From Bacillota bacterium (lineage in GTDB: Bacteria; Bacillota; Clostridia; Acetivibrionales; DSM-27016): 64,000 nucleotides of DNA. Under the pieces are notes generated by a model. The model made no database searches. It was not told the origin of the DNA and worked only from the letters and a program-made list of their open reading frames with translations. How positions within the stretch are numbered: the stretch's first letter is position 1; each line of letters opens with the position of its first letter. The position numbers and the translations under genes are program-made. Location of the stretch: the NCBI GenBank assembly GCA_023390115.1, contig JAEWDM010000009.1:1-64000 (forward strand). The letters are read 5' to 3'. This document shows positions 33,774 through 42,600 of this stretch, one piece after another.

Positions 33774-35060
33774 TTAACGGCCTGGGGAGCCTGAACACTC
33801 CTTAATGGACAGCTCAGCCTTTGCAAACGCCTTGCAAAGCTGTTCTGTCAGGGCACATCTCTCATACCTGGATATCTTATCCATATTCGGGCTGAGAATG
33901 CTGTCCCCCCTTTTCCAGCCGTTAAACAGCTTAATAATATTGTCCTTTGTTTTATTCACATCACTGCTGTCGGAAACCAGACCTGTGCAGGTATCCCGTA
34001 CAAGATCCGCAGCCGCCCCGTTTTCCGGGACTACGGCCAGAATGGGACGTCCCGTCCTCATATATTCAAATATTTTTCCGAGGTAAAAGGCCTCTTCACC
34101 TGCACCTGCCACCAGAAGCAGGGCATCCGACGACATTAGCTTCAATATGCTTTCCCTGTGCTTCATATAAGGAAAAACCTTTACGATGCCATGCAGGTCG
34201 AACCGGCTTATGAGACTGTTCAGTATCTCACTGTTGAAGTGTCCCACCATATCTATACGGATCAGCTTTCTGTCCAGAAGCCCTTCATGCAGCAGCCGGC
34301 CTACCGCCTCTAAAAACATGTCAGGCTTTCTCCTGCCGTAAAGCAGGCCTGCATAGGTCACCGTAAAAACATCATTTTCAGGAGAAGCGTGAGAAATATC
34401 CTTAAAGTCCTCCTCATCATACCCATTAGGTATGACAACAAACTTGTCCTTTAAAACGGGCCTGTCCTCCAGGAAATTTTTCATCATTATCGGGGTATTT
34501 GCAATGACACAATCGGCTTTTTCAAGTATTGAGTCTTCCATATTCCTTTCTATGGAGGTCCTTATAAAATTATATTTATAATCCCGGATATTAGGATTCT
34601 TTGTCCATTCGTCACGGAAATCGGCAACCCATGGTATACGGGGGAATTTCTTTTTTAAATACAGTCCCATAAGGTGAGAGCTGTAGGGATAAGATGTGGT
34701 ATATATAAGATCTATGCCTTCCGCGGTAACTATGTCTGCCGCGGGCCGCTTGCTGAAAAGCTGCCACAGCCTTTCCCCGTCGGGGATTAAAACCTTTCTG
34801 TTTATTACCTTCCCCAAAAGCTTCAGTATGCCCGGGAGCTCCAGTAAGTTCCATGGATTAGTCCTGAAAATCCTGGTTTTTTCCGGTATATCCTTTAAAA
34901 GAGATTCATCCTTTAAAGCCATGCCTTTAATGTCTCTTGTTAAAACAACAGGCTCCCACCCGAATCTGTGAATATATTTTACAAACTTTGTAGTTCTCTG
35001 AACCCCGGAACCTCCCACAGGGGGAAATTGGTGTGCAATCATAAGCACCTTCTTATTCAT
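33774..35060 (-). CDS. GT4-like glycosyltransferase
   Basis: This 428-residue protein has an N-terminal Rossmann half starting VLMIAHQFPPVGGSGVQRT, typical of GT4-type retaining glycosyltransferases. The C-terminal half has IPNGYDEEDF, VTYAGLLYGRRKP and a final GKIFEYMRTGRPILAVVP segment, the place of the donor-binding Glu. It is probably cytoplasmic or peripheral at the membrane. AGAAGGAG lies 5 bases upstream of the ATG. It follows the UDP-glucose dehydrogenase gene by 19 bases on the same strand, so it may use UDP-glucuronate to build a surface polysaccharide or glycolipid. The acceptor is unknown. Confidence 0.88.
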   Translation of the reverse strand: MNKKVLMIAHQFPPVGGSGVQRTTKFVKYIHRFGWEPVVLTRDIKGMALKDESLLKDIPEKTRIFRTNPWNLLELPGILKLLGKVINRKVLIPDGERLWQLFSKRPAADIVTAEGIDLIYTTSYPYSSHLMGLYLKKKFPRIPWVADFRDEWTKNPNIRDYKYNFIRTSIERNMEDSILEKADCVIANTPIMMKNFLEDRPVLKDKFVVIPNGYDEEDFKDISHASPENDVFTVTYAGLLYGRRKPDMFLEAVGRLLHEGLLDRKLIRIDMVGHFNSEILNSLISRFDLHGIVKVFPYMKHRESILKLMSSDALLLVAGAGEEAFYLGKIFEYMRTGRPILAVVPENGAAADLVRDTCTGLVSDSSDVNKTKDNIIKLFNGWKRGDSILSPNMDKISRYERCALTEQLCKAFAKAELSIKECSGSPGR

Positions 35061-35079
35061 AGCTACTCCTTCTGCAAAG

Positions 35080-36402
35080 TTATTGTCCTACTCCCATATA
35101 TATAAAGCCCTTTTCCTCCATAAAGCTTCTTCTGTATATATTTCTGTAATCGAAGAAAGCAGGTGACTTTAAGCTGCTTTTAATTCTGCCTAAGTCCAGA
35201 TTCCTGAACTGGTTCCACTCCGTTATTATTATCAGAGCATCAGCACCGCTCACTGTGTCATATTCATCATGACAATATGTAATTTTGTCCTCAATATCTT
35301 TAAATATAAGCTTTGCTTCAGCCATTGCCGCGGGGTCGTATACTCTAAAGGATGCGCCTGCTTCCGCAAGCCCCTTTATTATGGTGATTGAAGCGGAATC
35401 CCTCATGTCGTCTGTATTCTGCTTAAACGCCAGGCCGAGAATGGCAAGGACCTTATTGTCAAGCTCACCAAAATAATTCCGGACCTTTTCCACCATAAGG
35501 AGCTTATGCCTTTCATTTGCCAATACAGTTGCTTCTACAAGAGAAATATTTGAGCCGTATTTTTTCCCCGTTTCCACCAGGGCTCTTGTGTCCTTGGGGA
35601 AACAGCTTCCCCCGTATCCCGGGCCGGGATTTAAAAACTTAGGGCCTATTCTGCCGTCACGTCCCATTGCCTTTGACACATCCTGAACATTTGCCCCAAT
35701 TTTTTCACAGAGAGAGGCAATTTCATTTATAAACGTTATTTTCATAGCAAGAAAAGCATTCGATGCATATTTTATTATCTCTGCAGTCTCAACACCTGTT
35801 TCTACAAAAGGGGTCTCATTGAGGTAGAGAACCCTGTAAACGTTTTTCATTATATCAACGGCTTTCTTCGATCTGCTGCCTATTACAATACGGTCGGGAT
35901 GTGTGAAATCGTAAATAGCGGAGCCCTCTCTTAAAAATTCGGGATTTGAAACAACATCAAACTCAAAATCCATATTTCTTTCCTTAAGCCTGTCGCGTAT
36001 GAAATCCTCAACGGCTTTTCCTGTCCCCACGGGAACGGTGCTTTTATTTACTATAACCTTATATCCGTTTATATAGCTTGCGATATTTCCTGCAACCTCG
36101 TATACATATTTTAAATCAGCGCTTCCGTCTTCAGCAGGAGGAGTACCCACGGCAATAAAAATCACATCGGAATTTTCCACGGCGAATTTTATATCGGTAG
36201 TAAAAGCCAACCTCTTATAATATACATTTCGTTCAACTATAAAATTTAAGCTCGGCTCATAAATTGGAATAATACCCTCTTTAAGCTGCTTTATTTTTTG
36301 CTCGTTATTGTCGACGCAAATAACCTCCAGGCCAAAATCCGACAGGCATGCACCGGTTACAAGGCCCACATAGCCTGTACCTACTACTGCGATTTTATGC
36401 AT
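35080..36402 (-). CDS. UDP-glucose 6-dehydrogenase
   Basis: It oxidises UDP-glucose to UDP-glucuronate with two NAD+. I start it at the ATG at 36402 (440 residues), which has AGGAGGG 7 bases upstream; the open frame to 36492 lacks a site and would precede the Rossmann strand. NAD motif GTGYVG is at residues 6-11. Other motifs are STVPVGTGKA, NPEFLREGSA and PGYGGSCFPKDT with the catalytic Cys. Length is normal. The GDP-mannose dehydrogenase family is related, but the motifs fit Ugd better. It forms an operon with the downstream glycosyltransferase. Confidence 0.93.
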   Translation of the reverse strand: MHKIAVVGTGYVGLVTGACLSDFGLEVICVDNNEQKIKQLKEGIIPIYEPSLNFIVERNVYYKRLAFTTDIKFAVENSDVIFIAVGTPPAEDGSADLKYVYEVAGNIASYINGYKVIVNKSTVPVGTGKAVEDFIRDRLKERNMDFEFDVVSNPEFLREGSAIYDFTHPDRIVIGSRSKKAVDIMKNVYRVLYLNETPFVETGVETAEIIKYASNAFLAMKITFINEIASLCEKIGANVQDVSKAMGRDGRIGPKFLNPGPGYGGSCFPKDTRALVETGKKYGSNISLVEATVLANERHKLLMVEKVRNYFGELDNKVLAILGLAFKQNTDDMRDSASITIIKGLAEAGASFRVYDPAAMAEAKLIFKDIEDKITYCHDEYDTVSGADALIIITEWNQFRNLDLGRIKSSLKSPAFFDYRNIYRRSFMEEKGFIYMGVGQ

Positions 36403-36482
36403 TTTACTTCCCTCCTGATACAAATACTGATAATCAGAATATTTTTTAAAAGCTATTTTTGCTAAAAAGCTATTACCGATTA

Positions 36483-36511
36483 AATTTACCATGCTATATA
36501 TTTCATGTCAA
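36483..36511 (-). promoter_or_regulatory. Promoter of the ugd-glycosyltransferase operon
   Basis: On the minus strand TTGACA (36511-36506) and TAAATT (36488-36483) are 17 bases apart, about 80 bases upstream of the ugd start. The -35 is a perfect match; the -10 has 4 of 6. Confidence 0.55.
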
Positions 36512-36514
36512 TAA

Positions 36515-36556
36515 AAAGTATATGAAGCCTTTAAACACACAAGCTTCATATACTTT
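36515..36556 (-). terminator. Terminator between the small gene and ugd
   Basis: AAAGTATATGAAGC and GCTTCATATACTTT form a perfect 14-bp stem with a 14-base loop. Reading the minus strand, it is followed by TTTTATT. It ends the small gene at 36598-36771 and sits right before the ugd promoter. Confidence 0.75.
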
Positions 36557-36597
36557 ATGAACGTGCAATAATATGTCCATGTGAAGGAAGGACGGCA

Positions 36598-36771
36598 TTA
36601 AGCGGTTTCCTGCAGGTGCTGCATGGACGGTATGTAATCTCTGTCAAATTTTTGAGTGCATAAATAATTAATAAGCATTTTATCACCAATGCTTAATTCA
36701 CTTACGGCCTTTCTCTTTATAAGCTCATACAGAATTTCCCGGACAGTCACGGGATAGTCATTTAACTCCAT
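36598..36771 (-). CDS. Small protein of unknown function
   Basis: I choose the ATG at 36771 (57 residues, starting MELNDYPVT), with GGTGAGG close upstream; the GTG at 36780 is an alternative (60 residues). The protein is predicted mostly helical (VREILYELIKRKAVSEL, then a hydrophilic end) and has a single Cys. I do not recognise the family. Support as a real gene comes from a ribosome binding site, its own strong terminator at 36515-36556, and a TATAAT on the minus strand near 36810. A 12-bp palindrome AAACATATGTTT lies at 36825-36836 upstream and could be an operator. Confidence 0.55.
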   Translation of the reverse strand: MELNDYPVTVREILYELIKRKAVSELSIGDKMLINYLCTQKFDRDYIPSMQHLQETA

Positions 36772-36836
36772 AGCCCTCACCCCGTATTTTAAGTGTACTA
36801 ATTAAATTATATCATATAAATATTAAACATATGTTT

Positions 36837-37077
36837 CAAATACATTACTTGAATGTAAACTTTTATTATGTAGAAACCATAAGTGCCACATGAAGCTTTT
36901 GCAGTTACTTATGCATTCCAGACAGACGAGGCTTCATCTTGTAATTTCATAGCGTCAGCCATGCCTCTTTTGATTCTTCCCCAAGAGTCCCGGCAACCCC
37001 TGTTCCTTGTTTAAAAAATCCCATGAAAAATATTTCTGGAGAAAGTTGGCTCATGCTTTTGCCATAATATTTATATA
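36837..37077. other. Gap between divergent transcripts, with a G+C-richer coding-like patch
   Basis: No gene longer than 60 codons is present. On the minus strand 36947-37024 opens an ATG frame of 25 codons (MGFFKQGTGVAGTLG...), and an overlapping frame shifted by one reads on to a TAA near 36910 (...MADAMKLQDEASSVWNA). The patch is richer in G+C than its flanks. It looks like a frameshifted gene remnant, but I cannot name the parent. Confidence 0.3.
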
Positions 37078-37106
37078 TTGACATATAACAAATGTTATTA
37101 TAAAAT
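37078..37106 (+). promoter_or_regulatory. Promoter with embedded operator-like inverted repeat
   Basis: TTGACA (37078-37083), a 17-base spacer and TAAAAT (37101-37106) form a near-consensus promoter. The spacer contains the perfect inverted repeat ATAACA-AA-TGTTAT (37085-37098), placed where a repressor would block RNA polymerase. It is about 245 bases upstream of the first gene of the biosynthetic locus. Confidence 0.7.
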
Positions 37107-37349
37107 TTTAACTGTTATTATAGATAATGAGCAGTAAAACTAAATATTTTTTCCCCTAAAGGTTTATTATCTCATATTACCCTATAAAGACTTTTTTATA
37201 AAAGTCTTAAGTCTCAGCTAAGTTTTATATTGGGTTTTAGAGTGCTCACACTGTGAAGTGCGTTGACCTTGATTATAAATTATAAACTATACTAAAAGGC
37301 AATTGGGCTATTTTGTGCCTTTAGTGAAGAGAAAGGCATATTTATAAAA
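37107..37349 (+). promoter_or_regulatory. 5' leader of the biosynthetic locus
   Basis: It contains a perfect 9-bp hairpin AAGACTTTT/AAAAGTCTT with a 4-base loop (37187-37208), the palindrome TCACACTGTGA near 37245, and a second weak promoter (TTGACC 37263, TATACT 37288, spacing 19). AGAAAGG at 37331 is the ribosome binding site of the next gene. Confidence 0.45.
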
Positions 37350-38303
37350 ATGAAAACCCTAATTATAATTCCGGCCTTAATGTTTAAATATAGATTCTCG
37401 GCTCCTCTGGCTTGGTTATTTAGTAAGTATGTTAATCATGTACGCGGAATGTATTCATTTGAATTAAATAAAAGAATTGTAAAAGAGTATGATTCTTTTA
37501 TTGTTGAATTGAATTGGTATATTGAATTATTTGAATTTCAATTAATAGTTAAATACATTGGAAAGTATAATAAAGACGCGCAAATTCTTTTTGGAGACCA
37601 GTATTCCCAATTAAGGTATAAAGAGATTTCCGACAGATATGAGGTGGATTATTTTACAAAGGGAGATGATGAGCTACCTGTGCAAATGTATCTGGATCGA
37701 AAAGATGTACATACTATTCCGAATATGGTTGGACGTGATTTTGAGAATTCGATAACTTATGTTTTTACAGAAAAGGATTATGATAATATTGAATTTAATC
37801 TGGATTGGTTTCCTGATTATTCTAAATATACTTATGCAAAACCTTCTGAAGAGCCTTGCCGTAGATATAAGCTTCCGTTGTCTCCGTACGGTAAATATCA
37901 TATCCCTTCAATTATAGCGTCAAGAGGTGCCTGTGCTTCTGCACATAAAGGCTGTAAGAATTGTTTCGCATATCAGAAAGAAATAATGAATAAAATATTT
38001 AATCGTGGCTCTCTTGTAATTTCAAATGAAACCTTAATTAAAATATTGAAAAAGCTGGATGACAAATTTGATCATGCCGCATTATTTATTAATTCAAAAG
38101 TTGATTATGATTTTAGCGGGCATTACTTTAATTTGGATTGTACAATAGAAGTAGATTCCATGAATTCGTTAACTTCAATAAAAAAAATCTTACCTGCATT
38201 TAAAAAAACTATTTGGCATCTTTCGATTTACGAAGAGGGCTTGTTAGTGGGAAATATAAGAAAGGTGAACCCTTATATAAGAGAAAAAGCATTAGAGCTG
38301 TGA
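37350..38303 (+). CDS. Divergent, short B12-binding/radical-SAM-like protein
   Basis: The 317-residue protein follows the layout of B12-binding radical-SAM proteins. A degenerate N-terminal Rossmann part (1-130) has ILFGDQYSQLRYKEI followed by VDYFTKGDDE, equivalent to the GG...EGE strand-turn. It is followed by a Ser-Arg-Gly turn and a cysteine cluster. The cluster is Cys195-x6-Cys202-x2-Cys205 in SRGACASAHKGCKNC, not the normal Cx3Cx2C, and the protein ends soon after, so the barrel is short. It may bind an unusual Fe-S cluster or have lost radical-SAM activity. It is followed 43 bases later by a flavodoxin-ferredoxin protein that could supply electrons. The function is unknown. Confidence 0.7.
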   Translation: MKTLIIIPALMFKYRFSAPLAWLFSKYVNHVRGMYSFELNKRIVKEYDSFIVELNWYIELFEFQLIVKYIGKYNKDAQILFGDQYSQLRYKEISDRYEVDYFTKGDDELPVQMYLDRKDVHTIPNMVGRDFENSITYVFTEKDYDNIEFNLDWFPDYSKYTYAKPSEEPCRRYKLPLSPYGKYHIPSIIASRGACASAHKGCKNCFAYQKEIMNKIFNRGSLVISNETLIKILKKLDDKFDHAALFINSKVDYDFSGHYFNLDCTIEVDSMNSLTSIKKILPAFKKTIWHLSIYEEGLLVGNIRKVNPYIREKALEL

Positions 38304-38346
38304 CAGGAATTCTGTGTTGAATAAAAAGGATAAATAGGTGAGCATA

Positions 38347-39171
38347 ATGGATAAAAATAATGTTAATTTTATAAAAGTGACTATATTTTATTTTAGCGGA
38401 ACTGGTAATACAGCTTGGGCAGTGAATAAATTAGCTGATAAACTTGGGAAATTGAATTATAAGGTCAAGCTGATGTCATGTGAATATGAGTGTAACATAA
38501 GCTTGGAAATAGATTCGTGTGATATTGTCGGACTTGCTTTTCCAATTCATTCATCTTTTGCTCCATCATTATTCCAAAACTTTTTTGAGAAGCTACCTGC
38601 GTGCAGGGGTAAGGCGTTAATTGCATTAACTACGGCAGCTATGACGGCAGGTGACGTTTTATGGCATGAATTAAAAAAATTACGGAATAGAGGATATATT
38701 CCGCTTGTGTTTAGTAATATAATAATTGGAAATAATATGCATCTTCCTCTGTTAAGCCCTATTCCAGTAACCAAGTCAGATAGGCTTCGTAAAAATCTGG
38801 AGAAAGCGGATAAAAAAATTGATAAAATGGTTAATTATATAATAGAAAATACAAAACATATAGAAGGAACTAATATATTTGGACGGTTATTAGGAATAAC
38901 ACAAAGAAGCATTGCTGAAAAATTTGAATCATTAGCGTTTAAAGGGTTTTACGCAGATGAAAGCTGTATTAAATGCGGGTGGTGCGTAAATAATTGTCCC
39001 GTTAAAAATATACAAAAGGATGTCGGCGGAGTAAAATTTCTTAATAATTGTATGCTCTGTATGAGGTGTTATAGCTTTTGTCCTAATCAATCAATCCAAT
39101 TGACAGAGAAAACAAAGGATACAAAAAGATATGAACGCTACAAAGGCCCTAAGGAATTAGAGCATGGCTAA
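38347..39171 (+). CDS. Flavodoxin-2[4Fe-4S] ferredoxin fusion (EFR1 family)
   Basis: I use the ATG at 38347 (274 residues), with GGTGAG 5 bases upstream; GTG at 38338 is the alternative. Residues 10-150 are a flavodoxin-like FMN domain with phosphate loop FSGTGNTAWA. The C-terminal part holds two 4Fe-4S motifs, CIKCGWCVNNCP and CMLCMRCYSFCP. EFR1-type proteins transfer electrons and often sit next to radical-SAM or reductase genes. Its place between a radical-SAM-like gene and the large synthase suggests it reduces the radical-SAM enzymes of this locus. That role is inferred. Confidence 0.88.
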   Translation: MDKNNVNFIKVTIFYFSGTGNTAWAVNKLADKLGKLNYKVKLMSCEYECNISLEIDSCDIVGLAFPIHSSFAPSLFQNFFEKLPACRGKALIALTTAAMTAGDVLWHELKKLRNRGYIPLVFSNIIIGNNMHLPLLSPIPVTKSDRLRKNLEKADKKIDKMVNYIIENTKHIEGTNIFGRLLGITQRSIAEKFESLAFKGFYADESCIKCGWCVNNCPVKNIQKDVGGVKFLNNCMLCMRCYSFCPNQSIQLTEKTKDTKRYERYKGPKELEHG

Positions 39172-39179
39172 TATCCTAT

Positions 39180-39209
39180 AACAGGTTAAAAGCATGACCT
39201 TAACCTGTT
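39180..39209 (+). terminator. Stem-loop after the flavodoxin-ferredoxin gene
   Basis: AACAGGTTAA pairs perfectly with TTAACCTGTT over 10 bp with a 10-base loop, 9 bases after the stop codon. No T run follows, so termination would be partial. Confidence 0.5.
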
Positions 39210-39419
39210 CCTTAAGACTACAAGATAAAACTTGCCTGATTTGACATTTCTTCATCAAGGTGTTCGGAAATAACAGAAAAAATTTTTTTACATCTCCTTC
39301 AAATCCGTCTTTTCCTGCTTAGCATTATTCCGGTGCTTCTAAAAATTATCCCTAAAGGTATTGTTTTCTAAACTGGCATGGCGCTGTTAAAAAAATTTTA
39401 TGCTTATATCTTCTAATTG
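39210..39419 (+). other. Gap before the megasynthase promoter
   Basis: This A+T-rich gap has no coding frame or recognised RNA. It precedes the promoter at 39420. Bases 39449-39600 are the untranslated leader of the synthase and also show no gene. Confidence 0.5.
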
Positions 39420-39448
39420 TTGACAAATTATGAACATTATTATACAAT
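39420..39448 (+). promoter_or_regulatory. Promoter of the FAAL/PKS/oxoamine-synthase gene
   Basis: TTGACA (39420-39425), a 17-base spacer and TACAAT (39443-39448). The stretch before the -10 (ATTATTATA) matches the promoter at 37078, suggesting both belong to one regulon. The 5' leader would be about 160 bases. Confidence 0.7.
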
Positions 39449-39614
39449 TTTCGAAGGAAATGTTTTTATAACTTTAAAAAAATAGTAAATTAATGTAATT
39501 TAAGTATAGTAAAAAGAACAGCAGATAAGAGAAGTTAAATCAAAAAGCTTTATCGTTTTTCGCAGAAAGATTGAATTCAGATATCTATGTATTTTTTGAT
39601 TGGCGGTGATATGA

Positions 39615-42600
39615 TTGAAGACATTTCAGATCTTTTCACAAATACTCAAACAGCAAAGCTTAAATACAGTTAATGGGATTACATTTATTACCAATCAAGG
39701 AGATGCTTTTGTTAGCTATAAGAAAATATATGCAAATGCATATGAGCTGACTGGTATTCTGAGAGAAAAGGGGATTAAGCGAAAGGATGAAATAATACTG
39801 CAGATAGATGAGCCGATAGAATTTATTATTGGTTTTTGGGCATGTATTATTGGTGGGTTTATACCAGTTCCTGTTTCAGTTGGTAACAATCTGGAACACC
39901 GGTTAAAATTAATAAGAATATGGCAAACACTTAATAACCCATACTTATTATCATCATCAGAGGCTTATAAAAGAATAATTAAATTTGTAAGTGAAAACGG
40001 CTACAATGAAGTCAAAAATGATTTTGAAGGTAAAAGTATTATATTTGTTTACTCTAATTATGAGTGGGTAGAAGAAAAGTATGCTGACATTGACTTAGAA
40101 CAAAATATACAACCAAGCGATATAGCATTTATTCAGTTCTCTTCCGGTTCCACAGGCATACCAAAAGGGGTAATTGTTACTCATGAAGGTTTGATAATTA
40201 ATATAGAGTCAATAATTGACGGAAATGAGACGACAGATAGAGATAGCTATCTAAGTTGGATGCCTTTAACACATGACATGGGATTAATAGGTTTACATCT
40301 TACGCCTTTATTCAAAGGTATAAATCAATTTATAATGCCAACAAATTTATTTATAAGAAGACCTACTCTTTGGCTGGAAAAGTGTAGTGAATATAAAGTT
40401 ACATTTACCGCATCTCCTAATTTTGGGTATAAGCATTTTTTAAGAGCTTTTGAGAACAAGGAAACATGCGGTCTGGATTTATCTTCTTTACGGCTGATAT
40501 CTAATGGAGCAGAGCCCATATCCTTAAAGCTTTGCAATGAATTCTTAGATAAGATGAGTCCGTTTGGTCTGAAAAAAAGCTGTATGTTTCCTGTCTACGG
40601 TTTGGCGGAAGCCACATTAGCCGTTACATTTCCTCCCGTTTATGAGTCAGTCCGTTCACTAACGGTTGATCGTTGCCATTTATTAGAAGGAGAACACATT
40701 GTGTTATGCAGGGATGGTGTTGACTTTGTAGATTTGGGATACCCGCTAAAGTGCAATGAACTGCGGATTACCGATGCTATGAATAATGGACTTGCTGATG
40801 AACACATTGGTTATGTTCAAATAAAAGGCAAGAATGTAACTGCGGGATACTATAATAACAAGGAGGCGACAGAGAGCTTAATACTGCCTGATGGTTGGCT
40901 AAATACCGGAGATATGGGTTTTGTTAAGGATGGAAGACTATACTTGACAGGAAGGGCTAAAGATATAATATTTATTAATGGTCAGAACTATTATTCCTAC
41001 GATATTGAACGAATAGTTGAAGATATACCGGGAGCTGAGACCGGGAAGGTAGTTGCTACAGGAATATTTGACCATGCAGTTGGAGAAGAAAATTTAGTTT
41101 TATTCGTAATGTTTAAGAAAAAAAACAGTAAGGAATTTAAGCAACTATCATTAAAATTGTGTGAAAGAATAAGCGGTAGTATTGGCATAAAGATTGATAA
41201 AGTCGTATCGATTAAAAGTATTCCAAAGACAACCAGTGGAAAGGTACAGCGTTTTATGCTTAAAGAGCAGTATATAAATGGAATGCTTGATAGTTATACC
41301 TTTTCTCTTTCAGAGGAAGAGAAAGACAAATGTATGGATAAATGTAAAGCAAGGCCTGATGACAAAGCTTATAAGAATAAAGGTTTAAATACAAAAACAA
41401 TTGAGGAAACGGCATATGTAATAAAGAGCGAGATTGCAAGGCTGCTTAAAAGGCCATGTGAATCAATTGATTGCAATGTGCCTTTTTCAGAATATGGTAT
41501 GGATTCTTTATGTGGAGAGCAATTAGCAGAAGCTTTAGAACAAAAGTTAGACAGACTGTTCTCACCGTGCTTAATATGGGATTATCCAACTGTAGAGTTG
41601 TTATCCCGGCATTTATCTGGAGAAGAATTAAACAACAAACCAGAGGCGGCTGATTTATGCAGTGATGAGCCCATTGCTGTTATAGGGATGGCATGCAGAT
41701 TTCCTGGCGGAGCTAATAGTACGGAAAAATTTTGGACACAGCTTGCGAACGGTATTGATTCAATTTCTATTATGTCTGACAACAGGAAAAGCTTGATTTC
41801 GGAAAATCCTAATATCTTTTCTTTCAGAGGAGGGTTTGTCGACAATATAGACAAATTTGATCCTCAGTTTTTCTCAATTAGTCCCAAGGAAGCAGTGCGC
41901 ATGGATCCCCAGCAGCGTATTTTACTTGAAGTGGTTTGGGAAGCTTTAGAAAGCGGTGGAATACCAATAAGAAAAATAGAGGGGACAAGCGCAGGGGTTT
42001 TTATCGGTATTTCTAGCAACGACTATAGCAAATTGTTGCTTGAGAATGAGGATGATTTAAATGTTTTCACCGGTACCGGCAATTCACATTCAATAGCAGC
42101 TAATAGAATATCGTATATTTTAAATCTTAAGGGGCCAAGTATATCCGTTGATACTGCTTGTTCCTCATCTCTTGTAGCTGTTCACTATGCATGTGAAAGT
42201 ATTAGAAGGGGCCAGTCTGAAATTGCTATTGCCGGCGGTGTTAATATAATTCTTTTAAATGAGATTAGTCAAGCTTTCTCAAATGCCAATATGTTGTCTC
42301 CTGACGGGAAGTGTAAAACATTTGATAGTAGCGCAAACGGATATGTCAGAGGAGAGGGCTGCGGTGTAGTTATTCTAAAAAGATTTTCAAGTGCTCTTAA
42401 GGATAAAGATAATATCATAGCGGTAATTAAAGGGTCAGCTGTTAATCAGGATGGAAAAAGCAATGGATTAACTGCACCTAGCGGACCTTCACAGAAGAGG
42501 GTAATTACTATGGCGTTAAACATGGCTGGTATGGAGCCGAAGGATATTTCCTATATAGAGACTCACGGAACAGGAACAGCACTGGGAGACCCGATTGAAT

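Noticed and set aside
36880..37020. Cobalamin riboswitch ahead of the B12-type radical-SAM genes
   Set aside because: A GCCAC string is present but no B12-box context or the surrounding conserved helices could be found on the plus strand.
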